Source of the DNA: Thermoplasmata archaeon
GTDB lineage: Archaea; Thermoplasmatota; Thermoplasmata; Lutacidiplasmatales; UBA184
Assembly (NCBI GenBank): GCA_030037875.1
Contig: JASHPV010000181.1
Coordinates: 1-5,317 of the forward strand
Reading direction: 5' to 3'
Length of the DNA stretch: 5,317 nucleotides
This document shows, piece after piece, positions 1-5,065 of this stretch. Each line of letters starts with the position of its first letter. The first letter of the stretch is position 1. The position numbers and the translations under genes are program-made. Below the pieces are notes generated by a model. That model worked only from the letters and a program-made list of their open reading frames with translations, searched no databases and had not been told where the DNA came from.

Positions 1-464
1 GGTGCGAAGGACATTCCGGTCGCTTCGGTGAGGCGAACCCGTTCCTCGATCCGTTCAGGAAACGCGTTCTCGTGACGCGCGATAGAAGATTCGGGTGTGC
101 GTGCCAGGTCCAATGCCCCGACGAGGCCAAGGAGGAGGTACTCTGCTCGGCGACTCTCGGGAGGGAGCGCCTCCAGAATGTCGGGAGGAGGAATGTACCG
201 GATCCCGTATACGTACAGTGCATCTCCCTCGTCGCGTACGAAGGCACCCGCGGCGAGAGCGTCCTGAAGTTGACGGCGAGCGCGTTGTACAAACTCCTCG
301 AGGTCCATCGAAGATGGGCGGGCCACAAAAGTTGCCGCATTGTGGGGATGCTTCGAAAGCCGGCGCAGATCCGCATCGGACAAGGTATCATACACGGGAC
401 TCAGCAGGCCGGAGGCGGACGGGTCCTGGGGGTGGAATGCTCGAACCGGAATGAGTTCGACCAT
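1..464 (-). CDS. DUF1015 family protein (COG4198), N-terminal part, cut by window edge
   Basis: Reading the minus strand from the ATG at 464 gives 154 complete codons with no stop before the window edge, so the gene is partial at its 3' end. The protein opens MVELIPVRAFHPQD, followed by a VYDTLSDADLRRLSKHPHN stretch, which matches the usual DUF1015 opening (a Pro-Tyr-Asp-like segment followed by 'L..e....la..nP.nf'). Further on, YVYGIRYIP near residues 83-91 fits the conserved 'lYvY' strand. The segment HENAFPERIEERVRLTEATG fits the family's 'HE.T....edRl.L..aT' motif. Full family members are about 400-450 residues, so roughly the first third is here. The molecular function is not established; from memory the family is sometimes found near serine-biosynthesis genes, which cannot be tested here. 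It lies 63 bases after the methyltransferase on the same strand and has its own Shine-Dalgarno site, so co-transcription is plausible. Family recognition is by eye. Confidence 0.85.
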   Translation of the reverse strand, partial: MVELIPVRAFHPQDPSASGLLSPVYDTLSDADLRRLSKHPHNAATFVARPSSMDLEEFVQRARRQLQDALAAGAFVRDEGDALYVYGIRYIPPPDILEALPPESRRAEYLLLGLVGALDLARTPESSIARHENAFPERIEERVRLTEATGMSFA

Positions 465-466
465 CG

Positions 467-477
467 CCTTCTCTCCT
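467..477 (-). promoter_or_regulatory. Shine-Dalgarno region of the DUF1015 gene
   Basis: On the minus strand AGGAG (473-477) followed by AAGG (467-470) precedes the ATG at 464. The AGGAG core lies 8 bases from the start codon. This supports the ATG at 464 over the internal in-frame ATG at 308. It also fits a leadered or operon-internal gene, unlike the neighbouring methyltransferase with its putative leaderless start. Confidence 0.55.
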
Positions 478-527
478 CGGCGGAGCCTCCCCGATGCCTT
501 CGAACAACCGGTGTTTCGGGATAACCG

Positions 528-1298
528 TTAGGCCAAGGTCTGAAGGTCGGTTGCTTTCCAGAGCACGAACCGCTCGCTCCGGGGCCGAGTCCATGACGCC
601 GGTTCTACCGGTCGTTCGGCCTTCAGCCGTTGCACGATGCGTTCGTGGACTTCAGGAGGAATCTGGCCGCCGGCGATGGTTCGCCCATCCCAGCGGGCCA
701 ACCATTCGCTCAGATCCCGGCCCGTGGTCGACGGTCCCTGCACCTGGCGAACGAGCGCGGGAGGCGCGATGGCCGTTAGTTCCTCTAACGTGTGGCGGTA
801 CCGTTGGCCTCGTTCCGGGAGGGGATAGCCCAGTTCGGCCGCAAGTTCCCGGTATCGTTCTCGCAGCTCGTGCCACCGGCTCGATGGCCCGTGTTCCGAC
901 CACTCGGGAAGGAGCACCAGCACGACGTGACGGGCCACGCGGCCAAGTTCGACCAGCACCTGCCGAGGGTCGGGGATCAGCTGTAGAACATGGGCCGTGA
1001 AGGCAGCGTCCATCGTCCGGTCGCGGAGCGGAAGACGCCGGACGTCGGCCCGAAGTAGTGAACGGATCCCCTTGGCCCGGGCACGTCGCATCATTTCTAC
1101 CGAGAGGTCGGCACCCACCACCTGGAAGTGGTTCGCCTGCAGCGGTAGCGCGTACCGCCCGGTGCCGACGCCGGCATCGAGTACGGTCTGGCACTCGGAC
1201 AGAAGTCCGACAAGAGTTTGAACTTCCGTTTCGGACGGAGGTCGCCGGGTCTCATCGTAGACGGGCGCGATCTGGTCGAATTCGACTCGGCGACTCAC
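528..1298 (-). CDS. Class I SAM-dependent methyltransferase
   Basis: A 256-residue soluble protein with a Rossmann-type methyltransferase domain of the Methyltransf_11/25 kind. The N-terminal FDQIAPVYDETR (residues 7-18) is the typical opening of UbiE-like enzymes. Motif I is VLDAGVGTGR at 39-48, the glycine-rich SAM-binding loop. VVGADLS at 60-66 supplies the acidic residue (D64) that normally holds the SAM ribose. ADVRRLPLRD (84-93) is the motif III-like segment around the adenine, and MDAAFTAHVLQLIPD (96-110) is motif IV. Residues after about 130 form a variable, largely helical C-terminal part that would determine the substrate, which cannot be told from sequence. The start codon is GTG; the family-like N-terminus begins at once after it. 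A purine-rich GGAAAGG is only two bases from the GTG, and a TAAAA box sits 25-29 bases upstream, so a leaderless transcript is possible. It is divergent from the small gene at 1375 and upstream of DUF1015. Confidence 0.9.
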   Translation of the reverse strand: MSRRVEFDQIAPVYDETRRPPSETEVQTLVGLLSECQTVLDAGVGTGRYALPLQANHFQVVGADLSVEMMRRARAKGIRSLLRADVRRLPLRDRTMDAAFTAHVLQLIPDPRQVLVELGRVARHVVLVLLPEWSEHGPSSRWHELRERYRELAAELGYPLPERGQRYRHTLEELTAIAPPALVRQVQGPSTTGRDLSEWLARWDGRTIAGGQIPPEVHERIVQRLKAERPVEPASWTRPRSERFVLWKATDLQTLA

Positions 1299-1322
1299 GA
1301 CCTTTCCAAGAACGATGAAGGG

Positions 1323-1327
1323 TTTTA
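1323..1327 (-). promoter_or_regulatory. Putative archaeal-type TATA box for the methyltransferase
   Basis: Minus-strand TAAAA (within CTAAAACC) lies 25-29 bases upstream of the GTG start at 1298, in otherwise GC-rich DNA. That is the spacing expected of an archaeal TATA box driving a leaderless transcript. It is a short motif judged by eye, supported by similar placement ahead of other genes in this window. Confidence 0.45.
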
Positions 1328-1346
1328 GCGACCGCTGTCCTCGTAC

Positions 1347-1351
1347 TTATT
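1347..1351 (+). promoter_or_regulatory. Putative archaeal-type TATA box for the small unrecognised gene
   Basis: TTATT (within ACTTATTC) lies 24-28 bases upstream of the ATG at 1375, and no Shine-Dalgarno site precedes that ATG. This placement argues that the true start is 1375 and that the in-frame ATG at 1315 lies upstream of the transcript. Inference from spacing and base composition only. Confidence 0.45.
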
Positions 1352-1374
1352 CTCCCGAGTCCTTGCCCCTGGCC

Positions 1375-1758
1375 ATGTCTCGAGGTCTCGAGGTGGGGAT
1401 CCACTTGCGCCCCGGCCTCCGCGACGAGGCGTTCGTGGCGCAGGCTCTAGGAAACCTGGCGGCGTTCCGGCTGCAGCAGCTCCGGAAGGAGGGGTTGGAA
1501 TGGCAGATTCTCCGCGTGGAAGGGAGTCCGGGACAGCATTACTATCGCTTGGTCATCCGACACCCGGAGCGAGCGCTGGACATCGGAATCCACCAAGACC
1601 TATCCACGACGCTGAACGAACTGTCGAATGAAACGGAGGAAGAGCTGTCCCGCCATCTTTCCGATGCGGAATCCCAGGGCCTTCGCCCTGTGGCCCTTCG
1701 TTCGGTCCAGGAACCGGTCGATTACTGGCGGGACGACTTTTGGCACTGGCTCGGCTGA
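1375..1758 (+). CDS. Unrecognised small soluble protein, about 127 residues
   Basis: I do not recognise this family. From the ATG at 1375 it encodes 127 residues; an in-frame ATG at 1315 would add 20 residues (MKGFSDRCPRTYSPESLPLA), which look uncharacteristic and would contain the putative TATA box, so the shorter form is preferred. Visible features: a probable amphipathic helix at about 16-38, rich in Leu, Ala and Gln; alternating strand-like segments at about 42-49, 55-63 (HYYRLVIRH) and 68-73; an acidic helix at about 78-100; and a Trp-rich C-terminal end, DYWRDDFWHWLG, with W118, W123 and W125. There is no signal peptide, membrane segment or cysteine in the short form. This reads as a compact alpha+beta domain. 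It is divergent from the methyltransferase and convergent with the CDGSH gene, so it is probably a single-gene transcript. That it is coding is supported by third-position GC bias and sensible residue composition. Confidence 0.7.
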   Translation: MSRGLEVGIHLRPGLRDEAFVAQALGNLAAFRLQQLRKEGLEWQILRVEGSPGQHYYRLVIRHPERALDIGIHQDLSTTLNELSNETEEELSRHLSDAESQGLRPVALRSVQEPVDYWRDDFWHWLG

Positions 1759-1837
1759 GCGATCTTCTTCGTCACTCGGTTCACCACTTTCCTCGATGGT
1801 CACGGCAGAAAACTTAGGTCTGACAGAATAGGACAAT

Positions 1838-1857
1838 CCGCCGGGCGCGGCCGGCGG
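1838..1857 (-). terminator. GC-rich stem-loop between convergent genes, possible terminator
   Basis: CCGCCGG (1838-1844) pairs perfectly with CCGGCGG (1851-1857) around a six-base loop. It lies 13 bases past the stop of the minus-strand CDGSH gene and 80 bases past the stop of the plus-strand small gene. On the minus strand it is followed by moderately T-rich DNA and a TTTT further on, but not by an immediate uridine tract. It is therefore a plausible 3'-end structure for the CDGSH transcript, not a textbook intrinsic terminator. GC-rich composition alone could produce such a stem. Confidence 0.35.
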
Positions 1858-1869
1858 GCGATCCCGCGC

Positions 1870-2565
1870 TTACTTGATCCCGTCCTGGAACCGGATACTT
1901 GCGTGGCTTCCGTTACAGAACGGCTTGTTGTTCGATGCGCCGCATCGGCACAGAGTGACTCTGTTCCGTATCTCGTAGGGTTTCCCATCGGCCGATTCGA
2001 TACGGATCCCGCCGCGGACCCATAGCGGGCCGCTGCACTTCAGAGCCGGGTCCTCCACGATGCCGATGGAAGGTGGGAGAGAAGGCTCGAAAGCCTTTCC
2101 GGTGAGCTTATCGAGCACGACCAGTCGACCGGAAGGACAGTGCTCTCCTTCTCGCTCGGTGAGCTTCCGGGCGTCCGGGTCGTCCGTTCGTTCGATGAGA
2201 GACCAGATTTTGCCACCGGGATCGCAAAACCGGGCGAAGGCGCAGAGATCCTCCGCATCGAGGAGGGTCCGGGTGGGTCCTTCAAAAGTCTCTGCCTGGC
2301 GAATGAATGGTTGGCGTGATGCGGTTTCGCGTCCATCAAACCCGACCTTCGCGTGGCTCCCGTCGCAGAACGGCTTGTTCTTGGATTGGCCGCAACGGCA
2401 CAGCTTGTACGAACCGTTGGTCTCGAACGCACGGCCCTGGGCCCAATCCCATGACATTCCCTGAGGATCGGGGACGATGGTTTGTACGCTCAGTGGCACG
2501 TTTCCCGTGACAACATAGGGTCCGTCCTTGGACACCACAATCTTCGGTTCGGACGACTCCGCCAT
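1870..2565 (-). CDS. Tandem CDGSH-type iron-sulfur protein
   Basis: A 231-residue protein with two CDGSH modules, the fold that binds a redox-active 2Fe-2S cluster through three Cys and one His. Module 1 is C56-R-C58 followed by S61, P65 and C67-D-G-S-H71, matching the C-x-C-x2-S-x3-P-x-C-D-G-S-H signature exactly. Module 2, near the C-terminus, is C206-R-C208, S211, P215 and C217-N-G-S-H221, complete in its cluster ligands but with Asn for the usual Asp. Between them is a region typical of longer bacterial and archaeal CDGSH proteins: LCAFARFC (C108, C114), EHCPSGRLVV (C143) and GPLWVRGGIRI (179-189). Its cysteines may hold a further metal site, which is unproven. Likely a cytoplasmic electron-transfer or iron-sulfur handling protein. 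The ATG at 2565 has no Shine-Dalgarno site but has ATATTT 21-26 bases upstream. It is 140 bases downstream of the pirin gene, so it probably has its own promoter. Confidence 0.93.
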   Translation of the reverse strand: MAESSEPKIVVSKDGPYVVTGNVPLSVQTIVPDPQGMSWDWAQGRAFETNGSYKLCRCGQSKNKPFCDGSHAKVGFDGRETASRQPFIRQAETFEGPTRTLLDAEDLCAFARFCDPGGKIWSLIERTDDPDARKLTEREGEHCPSGRLVVLDKLTGKAFEPSLPPSIGIVEDPALKCSGPLWVRGGIRIESADGKPYEIRNRVTLCRCGASNNKPFCNGSHASIRFQDGIK

Positions 2566-2585
2566 GCCGCCGAGATTACGTACGG

Positions 2586-2591
2586 AAATAT
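2586..2591 (-). promoter_or_regulatory. Putative archaeal-type TATA box for the CDGSH gene
   Basis: Minus-strand ATATTT lies 21-26 bases upstream of the ATG at 2565, in a 140-base gap that is otherwise GC-rich. No Shine-Dalgarno site precedes the ATG. The spacing fits a leaderless or nearly leaderless archaeal transcript. I see nothing else firm in the 2566-2705 gap. Confidence 0.45.
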
Positions 2592-2705
2592 GGACTGTTC
2601 GGCCCGCAACGCGGCTTTCAGAATCGACTTACCGGATGCGCCTCGGAGACGCAGGCGACGGCCCCGCCCCGCCGATTCGCTCGAGGCACGGCGGCGTTCG
2701 GGCCC

Positions 2706-3395
2706 CTACCCCTTTGACGCTCGGGGAGCCGTGGAAAGGATAACGCTGAACCCGGGCTCCCCCTTCAATGCAACTCCCGCCGCGTCGTCCACCAGGGCTG
2801 CTTCTCCCGCCTCGAGCATTTCGTTGTCGATCATTCCAGAACCGGACAAGGCGTAGATGACCGCGACGCGGTCGTGCCCTATCCTCCGAAAGGCGGTCCC
2901 GTCCTGAATGAACTCGATCCCCTCGCACTCCAGACCGGCGGCGGAGTGCAGTGCAGACCGCGGCCCCACGAGGTTCCGAAGGACGGTACCGTCGGGTTGC
3001 ATCTCTGTGGCCCCTACCTGACCCGACTGGAGCGTCGTTGATCCGGAGGCTCCCGGCGGAAGGGTGACGACCAGCGAGAAGAGTCGGATCGTTCGGCCCT
3101 TGTCGGGATTGATCGCGTGCGAGACGGGGGCTCGAGCGGTGAGGAGCCTCACAGAGCCCACCAATAGGGAGTCGGGAGCGTTGTGACCGAACAAGTACGA
3201 AGCAGACCCTTCGATGACGTAGGTCAACACCTCGACGTCGGAATGTTGGTGAGGAGGGAACGGGCGGCGCGGGGTTGCGATCGTCTCCGCTACCCGATCG
3301 AACGGTGGCCAACGGGGTTGATCAGGAGTTGGGACGACAATGCGGGTGGTTACGTCCTTCGAGCCAATCTCCCCCGGGACGACGCGCACCGGCAT
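2706..3395 (-). CDS. Pirin family protein (bicupin)
   Basis: A 229-residue protein of the pirin branch of the cupin superfamily; characterised members are iron-binding regulators or quercetin dioxygenase-like enzymes. The N-terminal cupin contains PFPPHQHSDVEVLTYVIEG (residues 45-63), equivalent to the pirin signature 'HPHRGFETvTYvleG', supplying H49 and H51. The second ligand segment is LTARAPVSHAINP (85-97), where H93 matches the third ligand. The position two residues after it, where pirins normally carry the fourth ligand Glu, is I95. A second, degenerate cupin follows from about residue 155 (EGIEFIQDG, then VAVIYALSGSGMI and the strand near 208-222). The length is at the short end for pirins. 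It has no signal peptide. The gene follows the metallo-hydrolase at 124 bases and precedes CDGSH at 140 bases. The start ATG at 3395 has GGAGGG 12 bases upstream and a TTATTT box further up. Confidence 0.88.
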   Translation of the reverse strand: MPVRVVPGEIGSKDVTTRIVVPTPDQPRWPPFDRVAETIATPRRPFPPHQHSDVEVLTYVIEGSASYLFGHNAPDSLLVGSVRLLTARAPVSHAINPDKGRTIRLFSLVVTLPPGASGSTTLQSGQVGATEMQPDGTVLRNLVGPRSALHSAAGLECEGIEFIQDGTAFRRIGHDRVAVIYALSGSGMIDNEMLEAGEAALVDDAAGVALKGEPGFSVILSTAPRASKG

Positions 3396-3407
3396 GATCT
3401 GTTCCAG

Positions 3408-3413
3408 CCCTCC
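3408..3413 (-). promoter_or_regulatory. Shine-Dalgarno site of the pirin gene
   Basis: Minus-strand GGAGGG ends 12 bases before the ATG at 3395, slightly far but a strong match to the 16S anti-Shine-Dalgarno. With the TTATTT box at 3443-3448 it implies a leader of roughly 20-25 bases, so this gene is probably translated from a leadered transcript. Confidence 0.4.
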
Positions 3414-3442
3414 GAGGGGGATGGCCTGATGGTTCCCCCGCC

Positions 3443-3448
3443 AAATAA
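3443..3448 (-). promoter_or_regulatory. Putative TATA box for the pirin gene
   Basis: Minus-strand TTATTT (in GGTTATTTGG) lies 48-53 bases upstream of the pirin ATG, preceded by GC-rich DNA. An archaeal start site about 25 bases downstream would leave just enough leader to include the GGAGGG site. The remainder of the 124-base gap (3396-3519) shows no small ORF or RNA gene that I can support. Confidence 0.35.
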
Positions 3449-3519
3449 CCTGCGTAGGCTGCCGCCCCGCTCGTGCCGTCGTCAGCCAAGACGAAGGCTA
3501 CTGGGCGGGCATTCTTGGA

Positions 3520-4224
3520 TCAATGCGAATCGTCGCTCAAGTATTCGCCCGGTGCGCGCCGTATCAGATCATCCAGCATCGCAGCATACCCGTTGCGAAC
3601 CGGAACCCCATGACCCGGGAGCAGGACTTCTACCGCGAGCCCTCGGAGCCGCGCGAGAGACTGGACTGCCTGGTTGACGTTCGCGGCGTAACGGGTGGGT
3701 GCCAGGGCGAGCTTCCCCTTGCGCTCTACAACGACATCCCCGGAGAAGAGGAGCTTACGGGCCGGATCATAGTAGACCGCGGAACCCGGGGTATGACCGG
3801 GCGCGTGAAGGACTTGTAGCGATCCGATCCGGTCTCCGTCCTTCAATGTAGTGGCAACCGGCACCGGTCGGGACCCAGCGAAGAGACGCATCCATCGTGA
3901 GATCGGAAGGGTATCACGCCCGTCCACGAACGGAGCGTCCTCCACGTGACAGGCGACCGGCACCTTGAACCGCTCGTGGATGTACGCTGCGCCTCCCGAA
4001 TGGTCAAGGTGATGATGGGTGAGCAAAATTTCTCGGACGCCCTCTAGTTGCGCATCCGCGTCTCGAAATGCCCGGGTGATCGCTCGGGCACCACGCCCGA
4101 AACCTGCATCGATGAGATACAGTGCACCGTCGTCCTGATAGGTGTAAATGTTCACGAAGCCACCAATCCGACCGACGCCCTCGGCCACCTGAAAGCCGGG
4201 CAGCTTTCCTGGAACAGACTTCAT
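3520..4224 (-). CDS. Metallo-beta-lactamase-fold metallo-hydrolase (glyoxalase II-like)
   Basis: A 234-residue protein with the complete metal-binding set of the MBL fold. The core motif is LTHHHLDHSGGA (68-79), giving H70, H72, D74 and H75. APGHTPGS (141-148) gives H144, SGDVV (161-165) gives bridging D163, and LLPGHGVPV (201-209) gives H205. These residues bind a dinuclear zinc or iron site. The N-terminal part, VNIYTYQDDGALYLIDAGFG (24-43), is the usual strand pair that opens glyoxalase II-like and general MBL hydrolases. The length fits a single-domain enzyme without beta-CASP or flavodoxin extensions, so RNA or DNA nuclease and flavo-diiron roles are unlikely. The substrate is unknown; thioester, lactone or phosphoester hydrolysis are all possible. 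It is cytoplasmic, with no signal peptide. The gene starts 52 bases after the phosphoesterase stop on the same strand, so co-transcription with it is possible, though no Shine-Dalgarno site is visible before the ATG. Confidence 0.93.
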   Translation of the reverse strand: MKSVPGKLPGFQVAEGVGRIGGFVNIYTYQDDGALYLIDAGFGRGARAITRAFRDADAQLEGVREILLTHHHLDHSGGAAYIHERFKVPVACHVEDAPFVDGRDTLPISRWMRLFAGSRPVPVATTLKDGDRIGSLQVLHAPGHTPGSAVYYDPARKLLFSGDVVVERKGKLALAPTRYAANVNQAVQSLARLRGLAVEVLLPGHGVPVRNGYAAMLDDLIRRAPGEYLSDDSH

Positions 4225-4276
4225 CGATGGTGTTCCGCGCCGAGTTTCTCCGTGAGGTTTTCTGACCGGCGTAGCT

Positions 4277-4999
4277 CTACTGAGTCAGTCGTCCCGGGGG
4301 CCCGATCCCTGTCGGTCCGGGCTCGTCCCCAAGTTGAAAGGGATCCTCTGCACAGGGCTGGCCCCAAGCTTCGAGCGGGCGCTCGTGCTCCGAAACCGCG
4401 GGGATGCCTTCACTGCCCCGAATCTCATCGACCGTCCGTCCGGAGACCGCGGAGAGAGGCTCGCTTTCCGGATCGTACCCCGTCTGAACAAACCGGTCTC
4501 GGAGCTTTATCCACAGCCACATCTCCTTGGGAGAGGGCCCCGCACGGTACCGAACCATTTCCCAGAGTCCTCGGAGCTTGGCACCGTGTAAGATGAACCG
4601 GAGGAAGTCCTGGTGCAGCCACTCCTTCGACGATACCCCGGCCGGGCGGAGCGGCTCGTAGGCTCCGGTGTCCCAGACCAACACCGCGCCGGCCCCGTAT
4701 TCCCCCCGGGGGATGGTCCCTTCGAAGGCGGCATAATCCAACGGATGATCCGGCATGCGGACCGCGAGTCGGCGGACTTTGGGATCACGAGAGGGTCCCT
4801 TGGGAACGGCCCAGGAAATCAGCTGCCCATCGACCTCGAGTCGGAAATCGTAGTGAAGCGTCCGCGCCCAATGCTTCTGCACGACGAATCGGGGCAATTG
4901 GGGGTTCTCCGTGCTTGAAACCCGATCTGGCGGCATTGTACCAGGATCAACCACCGGCGAGCTTGAGGTTCCCGTGTGGTGGGGGTCGCTAGCCGCCAT
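4277..4999 (-). CDS. Stand-alone LigD-type DNA 3'-phosphoesterase
   Basis: The protein is the phosphoesterase (LigD_N) domain without polymerase or ligase. This domain trims 3'-phosphates and 3'-ribonucleotides at DNA ends in bacterial-type end joining. Numbering from the longer ATG at 5020, the core is FVVQKHWARTLHYDFRLEVD (45-64), then SWAVPKGPSRDP (69-80), RRLAVRMPDHPLDY (83-96) and PRGEYGAGAVLVWDTGAYEP (104-123). Residues matching the known active site are all present: H50, H56, D58, R60, K74, R84, H92 and Y96. A second block, GAKLRGLWEMVR (146-157) with WLWIKLRDRFV (168-178), completes the barrel. SGRTVDEI (193-200) resembles the segment that links to the ligase in full LigD, and a low-complexity tail ends the protein. 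The first 40 residues look disordered. The ATG at 4999 is preferred because TTAAA lies 25-29 bases upstream; 5020 and 4936 remain possible. Confidence 0.93.
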   Translation of the reverse strand: MAASDPHHTGTSSSPVVDPGTMPPDRVSSTENPQLPRFVVQKHWARTLHYDFRLEVDGQLISWAVPKGPSRDPKVRRLAVRMPDHPLDYAAFEGTIPRGEYGAGAVLVWDTGAYEPLRPAGVSSKEWLHQDFLRFILHGAKLRGLWEMVRYRAGPSPKEMWLWIKLRDRFVQTGYDPESEPLSAVSGRTVDEIRGSEGIPAVSEHERPLEAWGQPCAEDPFQLGDEPGPTGIGPPGRLTQ

Positions 5000-5023
5000 C
5001 GACTTCGTCCACGCACCCATCGG

Positions 5024-5028
5024 TTTAA
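5024..5028. promoter_or_regulatory. Shared, near-symmetric TATA element of a divergent promoter
   Basis: TTTAA within GGTTTAACAG reads TTAAA on the minus strand. It lies 25-29 bases upstream of the phosphoesterase ATG at 4999. It is also placed so that plus-strand transcription would begin near 5050, just ahead of the AGGTG and ATG at 5056-5068. It is the only A/T-rich patch between the two divergent genes, so one symmetric TATA box may serve both. Inferred from position and composition. Confidence 0.4.
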
Positions 5029-5055
5029 CAGAAACTCCATGACCTCCGCGCCGTC

Positions 5056-5060
5056 AGGTG
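5056..5060 (+). promoter_or_regulatory. Shine-Dalgarno site deciding the peptidase start
   Basis: AGGTG lies five bases ahead of the ATG at 5066, whereas the upstream in-frame ATG at 5039 has no such site and would probably lie before the transcription start. This favours 5066 as the true start. Confidence 0.45.
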
Positions 5061-5065
5061 TCGCT

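Noticed and set aside
72..524. Open frames on the plus strand across 72-531
   Set aside because: They lie antisense to the DUF1015 frame, which matches a known family along its length; the plus-strand products are Arg/Gly/Cys-rich with no recognisable domain.
652..1194. Long Arg/Pro-rich frame on the minus strand inside the methyltransferase, and similar plus-strand frames
   Set aside because: Composition is typical of shadow frames in GC-rich DNA; the methyltransferase motifs occupy the other frame.
2640..2705. Possible stem CGCCG...CGGCG downstream of the pirin stop
   Set aside because: The stem is five pairs with a 14-base loop and no T-tract; expected by chance at this GC content.
2629..3312. 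A 227-residue minus-strand frame overlapping the pirin gene
   Set aside because: It is extremely Arg/Gly/Ser-rich, has no motif and overlaps a well-supported pirin frame almost completely.
3404..3420. Short inverted repeat CCCT-AGGG over the pirin Shine-Dalgarno site, a possible RBS-masking hairpin
   Set aside because: Only four pairs with a three-base loop can form; too weak to claim regulation.
4048..4596. A 182-residue plus-strand frame spanning the metallo-hydrolase start and the phosphoesterase end
   Set aside because: It is antisense to two strongly supported genes and has no recognisable domain.
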